A program made the translations under genes and the position numbers. From Melanocharis versteri (taxonomy: Eukaryota; Chordata; Aves; Passeriformes; Melanocharitidae): a stretch of 64,000 nucleotides of DNA. Positions 25,291 to 37,142 of this stretch are shown here, one piece after another (positions within the stretch are counted from its first letter, which is position 1; each line of letters starts with the position of its first letter). Under the pieces are notes generated by a model, which searched no databases, was not told the DNA's origin, and was given only the letters and a program-made list of their open reading frames with translations. The stretch covers positions 1,668,622 to 1,732,621 of the forward strand of contig VZTG01010322.1 of the NCBI GenBank assembly GCA_013397845.1. Reading direction: 5' to 3'.

Positions 25291-28200
25291 CTGTCTGAAC
25301 AAATCTGCAAATAAACCAGCTTGGGGGAATTCCCACGTCTGTGTCTGACCTCCACGATCAAAATAAGGCATCCTCAACCCGATAGAAAATTCTGCTATTT
25401 TTTAGTACTTAACTCTTCACCCGATGGGGTATCTGAGCATCGCAGCTCATGCTCCAGGAAAGCTGTGCTTTAACTGTGGTGGGCCCAGCCTGTGCCAGAC
25501 CCCTCAGGCCGGAGGGGTGACTGCTCAGGGAGGAGCGGTGCTGTGGGAAGCAGGGTGGTGGCCATCGCTGGTCACAGCGGCAGCGTCTCCCCCGGCCCCG
25601 GAGCACTGCACTGAGTCCCCACACCATGGAGAAGCTGGGCCCAGGCTATTTATCTGTGATGAGTGCAGCCAAATTGCTCTGTACGGCTTCCTTTTTATTA
25701 TTTTCCTGTTAAGTTTTTGGCTTGGCTGATGGAGGACGGAGAGGAAATGCATCCCAGCAAAACTGCCTCTCTTGGATTTGCAGGGGCCTTGTTCCAGTCT
25801 GCTTGCTGGCCTTGGGCTGACTACGAGCTGCAATAGTTTTGGGTTTTTTCAGCCTTTTCTACACTTAAATTTATGGATCTGATGCTAGATTCTTTTCTTT
25901 CCCTTACAGTACTGCAAAATTGGAATCACCCCACAGCCATTCTGGGATCTGCTCTGCACGGCCAGAGATGCCACCGACAGCTTTTAGATAGGAGGAAGCT
26001 GAGGCTAAAGAGCAGAGAATATTTCGCGCCCTACATTGTTCTTAAAGACTATTTCTGGCACACAGGAAGGTCTCACAAAATTACCATCAAACTTATTTTA
26101 GCTAATTCCATACGTGACATGAAGTACTCCAGAGGTGCGTGTCAAGCCTCGGAGAACTGACAGCAAGTTTCACTCCCTGGTTAGACATAGAAATAAATGT
26201 ATGACACTCTAGGGGTTGCCTGGAAGTGCTTTTCTTATAAACAGAGGGGAAAACAGCCTTCACATGATACACGAGAAAATTAACAGGAGTGGGTCCAAAT
26301 ATTGTACTCTAAAATGAACACTTTGATAATCATAACAATGTGGTTTGAAAAGCATCACTTTAAAAGGTCAGCTATACCACCCTCTGGCTGCACATTGAAA
26401 GCATAGCGGATATATTGAGTCATACATATTGTTCATTGTCATTTGCATTTGGTGAAATCCCTGCATTTTACCCAATTTAGTAAGCAAGCACCGCCTCAGA
26501 CTCCCTTGGCAATACCTCTAAATGCAGTTACTGTTTGTTGGGCTAAAACAACATCTTGTCCCATCTTGCACCAGTAAATCACTCTTCGGTCTTTTGATCA
26601 ATGTTTGCCTTTTCAAGCCTGTGAGTCATTTTGCATTAATGGAAAGAGAGGGAGTGACACACGAGAGCAATGTGGGTATTTTGAGCTGCACCTCTGGGAT
26701 ACTTTTGTGCATGTTGTTCTGAACAAAACGACCATCTGTATCAGTTTGCTGACAGCCACTAGTGCATCAAAAGATCTGACTTCCTATCTTTGTGGATAAA
26801 GACTGGCTTAATTCTACAAGCACCACGCAGCATCGTCAGGCAACATGTCATGAAAAGGCCTTACTGAAGTCAAGCACACTTTTTGCAACCCAGCCTTTTT
26901 TTTAAAATTGTCCTCAGAATCTAACCTCATGGCCTTTTCCATATTTTTTTTGCACATCACCTATCACTGGTTTGAGACTGTTCAACTTCCCAATAGTCAT
27001 GTCAGTGATGTTTCCAGCCAGAATACGGCGGAAGCTGTCCTCACCCTTCCGGGGGCTACACCTGAAGAGTAAGCAAATTTTGTGGGCGTTTAAGCCTTTT
27101 TTAATTTTCTATGAGCAATGTAAAAATGACTCATTCCTGCTTTGGCTGGAATATATAATTGGTAAACATTGGTGGGGAGCAATCATATTTCTAAATTTGT
27201 AAACATAAACAGCGCATAATGCACCAACTCTTTGGTCCTGTTACTGATGTGTGTTTTTTGTGGGAAGGGCAGGGCAGGGGCTCAGCCCCCGCAGCTGGAC
27301 AGGTTTGGTAGCTACAGCCAGCAGCAACTGAGGGGAAAACCAAGAACTGTCCAGCAACAAGGAGACTAGGAGGAGGTGGAGGAAAGGAACAGAGGAACCT
27401 TCCCATCATAGCACTGATCGAGGCTTTAAAACCATTAACAAAAAAAATCCCTCTCACAAAGATGCATGGATATGTAAAGCAACATGGACCCTAATCCAAA
27501 GATCACCAAAGGCAGAGGAAGATTCAGGAAGGAAAAGTCATAGATGTTCTGGACTGAGTTCTGCAGGGAGGACAGTCAAAACACACATCCCTGCAACACA
27601 CAGACTACTTTAAAACTAGTTGGCTTGCTGACTTAAGGAGAATTTAGACTGATTGTGTAAAAGCACATATATATCATGCAGAAACTGATCAGGAAAGAAG
27701 TCACATTAAAGTGCGTTTATGAAACCTAGCACTTTTATAGTGCCTTCAAAATCATAACGTTGCCAATAATGATTTTTGTTAGTATTCAATGTACACTCTC
27801 CATTCAAGAAGGCATGCAAGTTGTATGCCTTTCCTTGTCCCTGATCTGGACAAAAGACCAACGCTCAGAGGGTCTCATTTGGACCCCTGACCCAACCTGT
27901 ACAAGCAATTCTGATGGAAAATCTGGAATGGGAACCCACTGACTTGTTCCCTCTCTCCATCAGCCACCAGAAGGAGCACACAGGCTGCTGAGGGTCACCT
28001 GTGTGTGTCCTCCCACTTTGCTACTCTTGCTGGACTGGGACCGCTGGGCTGCCATGCCCAGCACTCTAGTTCCCCCAGTTATTCACCCACTGACTTTCCA
28101 GTTTCCCCTGAGGATTCATCTCACACAGCATTGCTCCCCTGCTGCTGGGCCACAAAGTTTCTTTGAGATACAGCACATCCCTCCAGTGACGCCTGTTGGG

Positions 28201-30387
28201 AGTTGCCCGCTGATGAGTAATAGTGTGTAAAAGTCAATTACATCCATATTCATAGTGCCTGCTACTTAAAATGTTAACGATGAGGAAACTTGCCCTACAG
28301 GAATGAGGATGGGGGCAAACTTTTATTAGCCCCACATGAGCTTTTATCTGTTTTAAATGTTACATTGTCCCAGGGAAAGAAGTGCCATTGTTAACAGCAT
28401 TGGAGGCAGTCAGCTGCACTCAATTTAAAATTAAAAGGGGAAGAAAAAATAAATGAAAAGGGAAAAAAACCAAGGGTCTGCCTGACGCACTGTAGTATGG
28501 CAGGCTATGGTAACTTGCCCCAGAAACTTTTTATTGAATCCAGCCTTTCACTACAAAAGAATTCATTAACCACTTCACGATGCAAAGTCTGCTAAAGACA
28601 TTATCCTCACTGGCCGGCGTGGGGCTGTTCCCATACACTGTGAGCACTGCTTCCACTGATCAGTGCTGAGTCCAAGGTCACATCTATCAGCCAGTGTTAT
28701 CCAGTCCTGGGCACCAATGGGATGCCCATGCTTCCAACCTGAGATGGCTCCACATCTGCCCATTGTAGCCCTGCTCAAGTCAGGTCTGGCAGAGCTCAGC
28801 TCAGGAAAAGGCAGTCTGGGAGCATTAAGTGCAAAGCTGGTGTTTAAATCAGCTGGTGTTTAATCTCTTGTGGCTGAACTTCCTCCCCTCTCTGCACAAG
28901 GACTACCAGTGGTGCAAGAAACCCTTCTCCTGCCTTACCCAGCACGTTACCTGTGCCACACACATGTTGCACGAATGGCACAAAAAGCACCGTGCCAACC
29001 ACCAGCTCAATTCCGTACGGCTGGGCACACCCACCCCTGGGGCAGTGCAGGATCTACTCTAATGAAGTTATCCCAGTGTAAAAACTAGCAGAACCATAGG
29101 TCTTCTGCACGAACAACAATGCTACACGAATGTAGTCTGTTACTGGGGGAACCCCACCTTTGGAAATGTTCTTTCACGGGCCTTAAAAAGGCTGGGGCAA
29201 GAGAAGCCAGCATGACTCTGGAAACTGCTTGAATCTTCACATCAGTTTAAGATTTCCATTCACTATCAGCCAGTTTGCACTTCACTGATGCATGTGGTGC
29301 TGAAAGAGATGCACTAGTGGATGTTTGTTATATTTATGAACCAGGTGGCCCTAACTGCCCCAATTACACTCGCTGCCTTCCATTCATCACGCCGCCTTAA
29401 TGAACAGAGAGCCTGGCGGATGTCAAACAACCAGCCAGAAGAAACAAAAGAGAAGCCAGGCACAGTGTCACCCGGCTTGAACCAGCCCACTGGTACCTCT
29501 CACGTGGCTGTATCCATTCAGCTTCCCTGCAAATCCCAGTGTGAATGAATCACAGCCACTGCAGAGCAAACAGATAAGAGTCCGGAGGAAGTGATCAATA
29601 TATTTAGATAAGGTGTAACAAGAATACGTAGCAACCTGCCCCCTTTCCCATGCTTGGAAAAGTAGGAGAGGAAAATAAATATCCCTGTATTGGCTGCTTC
29701 AGTCTGAGTGATTCTTTGACACTATGGTTAATCGACACCACCGTAACCATGGAGTTAGCCTAAGTTCAGGATAACACGGTGGCTTTATTAAGAAACTCAA
29801 GCACAGAAATACAGTTGGAAAGTCCTAGTTCTCCTCGGCAAATTAATCTTTCGAACTCAGCTCAGCCACCTGCACCTTCACGTTCACTGTTTTTACAGAG
29901 TAGATGTTGGAAGTGTAAAAATAATTCAAAATATGTTAGTCATGCTTGAAATGGTCAAATGAAGATTAAAAAAACCCCAACAGCTTAAGAGAATGTGAAG
30001 GGACATTAAAAGGTATGTAAATATTCATCCAAAAATTTTTAGCAGTGTGCTACATACTGTACTTTTTTTGCTCTCACACCGATTCCACTGCTCATTAATT
30101 GGAATTTCTTCAACACTGAAAAGGACCTTTATGGGATTGAGAAAAGAAAAACTAGGACAGCACTGAATACAAACTAGCTTTTGAGACAAGAGCCACTTAC
30201 GTGACCAAGACTGTGCTCAATTGCCTTTGCTGTTTTCTTGCAGAGAAGCAGCTGAGCAGTTTTAAATAATGGAAGAAAAGAATCTGTTTATAGAGTAAGT
30301 TGGAAATGAGACTCTACCTGCAGAGGCTGAGCACACAGCCAGTCTTCCTCTGGGTTCACTTTAGTTTGAGTTTATTACAAAGCTAAG
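25291..30387. other. Intron stretch, no gene seen
   Basis: About 5 kb with no recognised repeat family or coding signature. A frame at 28829-29062 reads through 77 codons but resembles no family I know. Confidence 0.5.
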
Positions 30388-30441
30388 TTCTCAAGCTGAA
30401 AAAAATGGTTCTCAAGCTGACAGTTAGTCTTTGCTAACTAG
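30388..30441 (+). repeat. Left arm of a 54-bp inverted repeat pair
   Basis: The arm starts TTCTCAAGCTGA, repeats that 12-mer after 8 further bases, and ends with AGTTAG-loop-CTAACT, a small hairpin. Its reverse complement matches 32244-32297 at 49 of 54 positions by hand alignment. Outside both arms the similarity stops. The plus-strand 12-mer GGGTATAGTTCA is also duplicated just to the right (30441-30452 and 30460-30471). Confidence 0.85.
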
Positions 30442-32243
30442 GGTATAGTTCAGCAAAGAGGGTATAGTTCATCTTTTTCTTCTCTAAATGACATATATAT
30501 AAATACACATGTAGGGACACACAGGACAGAAAGAGCAAGTCTGTATAAAATCCCCTCTAGCTGAACATTTTTCTGCTGTGTCAAATTCATAATACAGTGC
30601 AAAAACAAAATCTAGAGAAGAATATTTTGAAACCTGTTTAGTTTTCAGGGGACTTTTTCCTTACAGATAAAATAAAGGCTATGACCTTACCTGTGTCTTG
30701 GGTAAGAATCTCTTACTTTTCTGTGGCTGAATGTTTGTAAGACAAAGTGTTTGGCATAGGAAATTCACCAATTACATAGACTGTTGTTAATCAATTTTTA
30801 CAGAAAAACTTATCGAATTGCTTATGGGAAAAAAAAAAAAAAACATCCCATTAACATTGTGTAGCATCCATGTTTGTTCAAATGTATTTTTTGTGAGCCC
30901 ACCAGAAAATAAAATCAACCAAGCTGCATCCCAACACTGAAGCGCAAGGCGTGTACATGGGTCTCTCTCTGCTCTGTTCCTTTAAAAACAATTTCTCTTC
31001 AGTTTACTCAGGTACTTTATTTATATCCTGGCCCAAACTTTCGGCTGCGGTTTTAGCTTCGGTTTCCATCCACTGAGTCCAGTAGATTTCAAGTGCTGTT
31101 TTGGCCTGTGAGGTGTCCATCGTCCATCCCTTACGCAGGATTACCTCTTGGCAGGCTGGCAACAAGGAACCCTTCAATGCCAACAGCATACAGGCAGGCC
31201 CACAAAGTGATTCAAACCTTTAGCTGTCATCTTAGCCATGCTGGCCCCAAATTTAGGCAACCCCTCTCAGTAACTGTGAGCATTGATATAATATTTTTTT
31301 AGGTCTCTAGGTGTTGGCTGCCTATCTGGCTTTGCTCTGGTTTGATCTGGTATGCATCTACACAGATCACTGTCCAGATCAGGCCTTACAAAAAAAAGAC
31401 TTGTGTAATCCTTTTGCTACTTCTCCCAAAAATCAAGGTCTGTTCTCTCCCTTGATCACTACAAGGAGTATAACATGACCTGCAAGACTACTCTATAAAA
31501 GAGCATCTATTTTAAGTGCATCTCTTCCCTATTGAAGGTCTTCCATTTTGTTTAAAGTATTTAAAATTAGCCCCTGCAAGATGATGAATCCCACATCTTA
31601 TGTCTGGACCAGCATAAGCCTGCAGAGTGAATCTGCAGTGGTGTCTAATATAGTTATTGCAGGCAAAATGAAGCAGTATCGAGAGGAGATTACATAGATG
31701 TGGGCTTACTACATAATTCAGGGCCATGGGAAGATTCCTCAGAGATGGCCACTGCAGCCCTCAACAATTTCTTTGTGAAGACCAGACCAATGCATGTTGC
31801 TTATGCTTCCAGATTGCAGGATGCAACATTCACTGTAATTATAACCTTAGCATTTGGATTTGTAACAGAAAAAAGCAGCTCGTTGCCAAGTCCAATTGTA
31901 AATACCACTTACATTTTTGCAAAGCCTAAGCCAACAGATAGATCCCTACAATCCAGAAAATGCTGAGCTACAATGTTCCTGATTTGCCTGCTAGAAACAG
32001 GGATGCCGTAATAACCACGATGTTAAACTGCAATCACGCACTTTTCCCCCCTGAACATTTACTTTAATGAATCCTAAATTATCTGCAGGCATAGTAATGA
32101 TACCAAATCTTTTCGAACACCTAAGATAGGCACAGTATCACCTGTCTGAGCTAACAGTGTGCACAGGGCTGGGGTTTTTTCCCCAGCTCAAAAATAAAGT
32201 CTAGCAGAAAGTACTGCAGAATGACCAACAGCTGTGACAGTGT
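30442..32243. other. Spacer between the inverted repeat arms; no gene
   Basis: About 1.8 kb with no transposase-like frame; the longest open frames are under 90 codons. It includes an oligo-A run of about 15 (near 30829-30843) and, at 31372-31396, an AGATCAGGCCTTACAAAAA word that also occurs in the old repeat at 6122-6140. Confidence 0.5.
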
Positions 32244-32297
32244 CTAGTTAGCAAAAACTAACTCTCAGCTTGAGAAGCACTATTTTCAGCTTGAGAA
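32244..32297 (-). repeat. Right arm of a 54-bp inverted repeat pair
   Basis: On the plus strand it begins CTAGTTAGCAAAAACTAACT (hairpin AGTTAG/CTAACT) and continues into TCAGCTTGAGAA words. It is the inverted partner of 30388-30441 with five mismatches. One mismatch lies in the hairpin loop, so the hairpin stem is intact in both arms. Confidence 0.85.
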
Positions 32298-32306
32298 GCA
32301 CTATTT
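32265..32306 (+). repeat. Perfect 21-bp tandem duplication
   Basis: The unit TCAGCTTGAGAAGCACTATTT occurs twice head to tail without a mismatch (stated as 21 bases: key words TCAGCTTGAG and AAGCACTATT). The left arm at 30388 carries the same doubling in diverged form, so the duplication predates the separation of the two arms or was copied with them. Confidence 0.9.
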
Positions 32307-33300
32307 CCAGTCAGGTGGGGATTTGTGGGGCAATTCCCACACTGACTGAGACACCAGCTCCTTAGAAAGGAAGAGGCAGTAGCACACTAATGAGGCATCA
32401 GAGGCATGTGAGAGAGAAGGTCTTGTAGAAAGGACAAAGTCTTCCACTAGCCCTTCTGCCTCCAAGCCACATGAAATCCTGAGAACATCCCCCAACACCT
32501 GTTTCACAGGACAAAGACTTGAGGAAAAAAAAAAAAGAAAAAAGAAGAGCACAAGGAACAACCTTAGCTACATCTTGAGAGAGGCAGAGTGGGATACTGC
32601 ACGCAGAGACCCTGAGAGCAGCTTGCCTTGTGCAGGTGCAAAATGCCCCTCTCCCCTGCCCATGCTGGGAGTCCTTTCCAGGGGGCTGCCCAGGTGGTTA
32701 TGTGCTACTACCTGCAGATAAAGAACCTCATGCTAAAGTGTATCTTAACTGCACAGCCCGAACACTCTGCATCTGTTCAGCTTGGATGGGTTCAGTGGTT
32801 CAGTTAATGTAAGCTCAGGCTAGTCTGAGCCTGTTAAGTGCTCAATTAAGCCTGATCCACTGCACCTCTTTATTTTCTGTGTAGCTGGATCCTGTTTTTT
32901 CCATGACACAAGCATTTCCCTAACCTTTTGGAAAAGGCATTTAGCTGAAAAGCACAGAGTAGCAGGAAGTTGTTTGCTCTTGGTATGCTGTGACGGAAAT
33001 AAAGTCAACATGATAGATTAGTACTGAGTGAGTGGAAGTTATTTTTCCCAAGATGTCACACTTGTGTTTCAGAAATGATTGATCTTGAGCATCAAATAAA
33101 GTACCAGCAAACCCACCAAAATATACATCATGTATAGCAAAACAAATGCCATAAAGAAATGTGCTATAAGCTCTTGCTGAGCTCTACAAAGCCCAATAAA
33201 CATTTGCTTGTCACAGTGCAGTGCAATGGTTACAGCATGCAGAGGAAATTATGTCTCCACCACAAGAACGTGTGTCTGGACTTAAAACTAGGTGAATGGA
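32307..33300. other. Intron stretch, no gene seen
   Basis: Contains a purine-rich run near 32520-32550. No gene or transposon was recognised. Confidence 0.5.
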
Positions 33301-33355
33301 TCAGATCTTCATCTGGTGTAAATCAGAAAAGCTACAGAGATTTCAGTCAGGTTTT
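33301..33355 (+). repeat. Ancient amniote interspersed repeat fragment
   Basis: The words CAGATCTTCATCTGGTGTAA, ATCAGAAAAGCT and GATTTCAGTCAGG follow the old reptilian-type pattern 'gatctcagctggtgtaaatcagcatagct...gaagtcaatgg'. Family assignment is uncertain. Confidence 0.5.
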
Positions 33356-34517
33356 AGATGATTACTCCTAATGAGCTCTTGTTCCATGATGTCTGCAGAG
33401 ATGCTTGGTTTACAAGGCCACGGCTTCAAAAATTCATAATCTTCCTTTTAGGCTTCTCCATCAGGAATTCCTTATACAGATTTGTTGTTTGATCCTCCAC
33501 AGGAGGAAAAAACCTGAATAACTCCTCTCTCATTTGACTACTGCTGACAAATTGACACAGGCACCAAAATTAAAACTCTGTTCAATTCAATTTGGGAATG
33601 AAAGAAGAACCTGCTTAGGGGCTGGGGAGGTGGGGTTAAAGATAAAGCCCACACAGCAGATTGCCTCCAGCAGCTCTCACAAGTCCTACAAGCTCCTATG
33701 ACACAGACGAACTGCATCTCCCGAAGCAGGGATGACGGGGAGTTTCCCTTGAGAGCTGTAGCTGTAGTTTATGAACGTGCAACTTCATTAGCAGCCGGTG
33801 ACCCCATTAGACAGGGCTCTTAATTTCTTGGCTCGGACAAAACTCTCCAGGGATTATCACAGCTGTACGCCATGCACAGAGATCTCATTGCTGGGGCAAG
33901 GAAGATGGCTTTCAAAGTCACCTTGAGAAAAGCTCAGTAATTCAAAGATCATCCTGCGGATTCACAGAAAATAAAGCGTTTAATTTCGGGTTTCGCCGAA
34001 TCAAATCACTGTAACTTGTAGGAAATGCGCTCGAACTCCCAGGTGAGGAGCTGACACTGAAAATCACATGTAGCCTAACAAGGCTCCTCTTTCTATAATT
34101 AGGGGAGAAAGATGAGACTATTTATTGCTAACATTGCTTCATACTCTGGGGTTTTTTTGAGAGAAAAAATGAAAAACAGGAGGAAAGCTCATAAGCAGCT
34201 GATGACCTGTTCCATATAGAACAGTTACAGAGGAGCAACTGTACTCTTCACAAAGGACTTTTGATGTAGGCAGCAGGACATGATTTAAGATGGGCTGGGT
34301 TTGCGGGGTGGTGATGGCAGCCCCGACTCTTTTGTCAGTTATCTCAAACCACGACAGACAGACCTCAGAGTCCTGTTCTCCGGGAACGAGGGTGTTTGGG
34401 AAGCCCATGGCAGTGTCTGGATAGCTGGGAGATGCTGCCGAGACCCGGCGCTGTCTTCTCACCCCTTTACAAAACAGAGGAGAGGGAATAAATGACCCTG
34501 CAACTAGAGATCCTAAT
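33356..34517. other. Intron stretch, no gene seen
   Basis: Unique-looking sequence without recognised elements. Confidence 0.5.
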
Positions 34518-34580
34518 GGGATGGAGGGAGGGAGGGATGGATGGATGGATGGATGGATGGATGGATGGATGGATGGATGG
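34518..34580 (+). repeat. GGAT tetranucleotide microsatellite
   Basis: Eleven perfect ATGG units at 34537-34580, preceded by a GGGA-type impure part. The run reads through on the minus strand as repeated His-Pro-Ser-Ile, which creates a spurious long frame there. Length is likely polymorphic. Confidence 0.97.
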
Positions 34581-35555
34581 AGCAAACTCAGCATATCAGG
34601 CACTAAGACTAGGAAAACAGTAGAGATTCAAGTATCAAATGAGAAGAAAGGAGCTGTGAGAACAGTGCGGAAGAAAAGGTCATTCTGATGTCATGTTTTT
34701 CAGTATTCAAATCTGTGGGGTCACAGAGGCTTTCAGACAGCCTGTAATGCTTTAAGTTAGATTGTTCAATTAAGAACTGCTTACAGCTTTGACCCAAGTT
34801 TAAATTTTGTCTGGAGGCATAAGCAACAGCAGTAGCGTTCAGCAAAAGCCTGCAGTGGTAAGAAGATGTGGTGAATGTTGTACTAATGGAGTTGAAACAG
34901 TGTGGTCTGGCTGATCCTGTGAGATTCTCACATGTATTTTGGAGAGAAAGGGGATATATATGTTGTCATTAGTACATGCCATATCAACTGCTGTTCCTAA
35001 TGCGTTCATCTGGCATGATTTTCTGTTCCTTTCCTTAAAATCTCCTTTTATGGCTGCCATGCAGTAGATCTGTTATTTTTAAACTACTGCATTTTTTTTC
35101 TCTTAATACTCATCTGATTGTTCAAAGCCTGACCATGGATTCTCAAAATACACATCTGCATTTTTCCACAGCTTCATGCTGAGTTCAATCTAGATTTTTA
35201 TCAGCAGAAGGATTTCAGCCTGGGAGATTTCGTGGCTTCAGCCCCAGTGGCTACAGGTGGGAAGTGTTGACTCATGGGCAAGCAAGTTCGAAGGCTGCAA
35301 AACAACCTCCTGCCATGGCACTGAGGCTGAGCAATGAGCCACCTGATGTACCAGAGTTTCTAATGAAAGGCATTTTTCAAGACGTATCAGCAGTCCTGAA
35401 CTGCTGGTATGAGCGAAGGGTAGTTTTTCAAACTGCCCCAAACCTGCCCTTCATCCCACTTTTGTGCTGTTGCTCTACTTGGGAAACTCCTTTTTATTGT
35501 CGATTTCTTAATGCTGACGCTTTCGGTTAAGAGAGCTGCTCTTCAAGGCAGCACC
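34581..35555. other. Intron stretch, no gene seen
   Basis: No recognised repeat or coding signal. Confidence 0.5.
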
Positions 35556-35626
35556 GTGGCTCATGCGGAGTGGTTCAGCTCCACTGACTTTTCACTGGAG
35601 TTGCGCCAGCTTGCACCACCTGAGAC
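35556..35626 (+). repeat. Ancient amniote interspersed repeat fragment
   Basis: The words TTCAGCTCCACTGACTTTTC, TGGAGTTGCGCCAGC and TGCACCACCTGAGA match the old reptilian pattern 'tccactgacttcaatggagttgcaccagc...caccacctgag'. It lies about 200 bases before the LINE endonuclease fragment and may or may not belong to the same insertion. Confidence 0.5.
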
Positions 35627-35825
35627 ACAGTCCTCCCTGCATTTTCAGAATCAGATCTGCTGTATTTAGAAGCAAAAATCAATTTCAACAGTTTCTTAAT
35701 CTCGTTAGCTCTATAAAATCATGCAGCAGGGCAGGGAATGGCAGCTGGCAGGCATCTGTTACAGAACAAATTTTACCAGTGAATGGAACATCTCCTCAAC
35801 CATCTGTTTGTAATGTGTAGAGAGA

Positions 35826-36050
35826 GGAATTACCATCATTGGTGACTTCAGCCTCAGAGATATTTGCTGGAGATCTCATGTGGTCATTCAAAAAATACCT
35901 TAGACGGTCATGCACCCAGCACACTTGAGATGAGTACTGACCTCATTCAGACAGACAAAAAGTAAAAAAAAGGATTTACAGATTGAAGAATTAGCAGGTG
36001 GCTGTGCATAATGATGACCATATTAGGATCAAGTAGAATCAAACATCAAC
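35826..36050 (+). mobile_element. Decayed CR1/L3-type LINE, endonuclease domain fragment
   Basis: The plus strand from about 35828 reads ITIIGDFSLRDICW, matching the CR1-clade endonuclease motif (GDFN-L-D-CW). About 60 bases later come DLIQTDKK, like the 'LDLLLTN' motif, and then LAGGCA with stops followed by DDHIR, like 'GGSLGCSDH'. Order and spacing fit the C-terminal half of the apurinic-like endonuclease domain. Several stops and shifts break it, so it is a long-dead copy, older than the CR1 copies with intact tails. The outer limits are uncertain. Confidence 0.6.
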
Positions 36051-36452
36051 CACGGAAATGTATGAAATAAATTTAAATGCATCAGTATCCCCAAACTTGA
36101 CGTATTAGCATAACTGAGGGGCAACAAAAATTAACAACAGAAATAATTGACAAAAAGATGGTTTTACAAAATGACAGCCACAATTCCACAGGTAAGTTCT
36201 TGACAGAAAAAAGCCTAAAACTAGTCAAGGTAGAAGGGCATTTACACTAAAGAACATACAGAAGCAGTGTTAACGCAAGTATAAAACATGGGGGAAAAGC
36301 AAAAAGACATACTCAGTTAGTAAGGGATTTAGAAATCACCACAGGAGCCTGGTATGAAAAGCTGAATGCCTTTTTCCATGGTCCCAAGACAGTGAAAGGT
36401 GCATGAAAGGCTTATCCATGCGGAAGCACCACATTTGAGAGCCATGCATGAA

Positions 36453-36458
36453 ACTGTT
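36453..36458. repeat. Left target-site duplication of the solo LTR
   Basis: ACTGTT, matching ACTGTA at 37137-37142 in five of six bases. Confidence 0.7.
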
Positions 36459-36698
36459 TGTGGAGGGTCATCGCCTAAGATGGCGCTTCCCCTCACCCTT
36501 CTCCTTCCCACAATTCCCCATTCCCCGTCAAGTTTTCCCGTGCCTGCCAAACTTTCCCGCCTTGGACTGGCTGTCTGTCACTCCCCTCCCCGCCCCCTAG
36601 TTTTGTAATTGGTTGTTGCTATGTTCTCCCTCTTTTGTACCGCTCCCTTGCGTTACCCCCATTGGTTGATTGTATGTATCCCTGCCCCTACCTCTCTG

Positions 36699-36706
36699 TA
36701 TATATT
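36699..36706 (+). promoter_or_regulatory. LTR TATA box
   Basis: TATATATT lies about 75 bases before the LTR AATAAA, where a retroviral core promoter is expected. Transcription would run antisense to BCL2. Activity is unknown. Confidence 0.6.
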
Positions 36707-36778
36707 GTGTTGCCAAGCTTTGCTTGGGGCTCTTCAACCCAAGTTACTCCTGTGTTCCTGGAACCTCCGCTCCCCAAG

Positions 36779-36784
36779 AATAAA
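36779..36784 (+). terminator. LTR poly(A) signal AATAAA
   Basis: Canonical hexamer in the expected R region of the solo LTR, on the plus strand. Confidence 0.7.
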
Positions 36785-37136
36785 CCTCCATGCCTTCCGG
36801 AAGAGCCGCCTTCTGCCTCTGTCGTCTCCTCCTGCGCCTTTACCAATGGGACGCAACGTTGTGACGCTGTCCCGCGGAGGGTGGACGCGGGCCAACCAAA
36901 CCGGCCAGAGTAGCCCTGCCTTGGGCACGAAACACCCGTGCCATTCCCCCAGACTCTTTGGCGACTCATGTCGCCGGGAGATTGCTTGCAGGCAGCGTAG
37001 GGGTGAGTCCGGGACCGCTCCCCCGCACACCCTCCCGCTGGCCCTAAAAGAGCAGCAACCCGACTGGCTGCTAGACCACTGCAAAGATTCTGCTGGGTGC
37101 CCTCTCGCTGCCGACCTGAGAAGACGGCACCCAACA

Positions 37137-37142
37137 ACTGTA
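37137..37142. repeat. Right target-site duplication of the solo LTR
   Basis: ACTGTA, directly after the CAACA end of the LTR. Confidence 0.7.

Larger units (their letters stand above)
36459..37136 (+). mobile_element. Solo LTR of an endogenous retrovirus
   Basis: A 678-bp element starting TGTGGAGGG and ending CACCCAACA, so with the retroviral TG...CA ends. It is flanked by ACTGTT (36453-36458) and ACTGTA (37137-37142), a 6-bp target duplication with one mismatch. Inside are two inverted CCAAT words (ATTGG near 36608 and 36661), a TATATATT box at 36699-36706 and AATAAA at 36779-36784, giving a U3-R-U5 order with a short R and a U5 of about 330 bases. No primer-binding site follows it and no polypurine tract precedes it, so it is a solo LTR left by recombination. 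It is antisense to BCL2. Open frames of about 200 codons across it on both strands are products of GC-rich composition, not genes. Six-base duplications point to a beta- or alpha-retrovirus-like (ERVK-type) integrase, but the family is not identified. Confidence 0.85.

Noticed and set aside
28829..29062. Possible small gene or processed pseudogene
   Set aside because: The translation has several Cys and His but no zinc-finger spacing and no family I recognise; there is no poly-A tail or target duplication.
34139..34603. 154-codon minus-strand frame with His-Pro-Ser-Ile repeats
   Set aside because: The repeat is the translation of the GGAT microsatellite and the rest has no recognisable domain.
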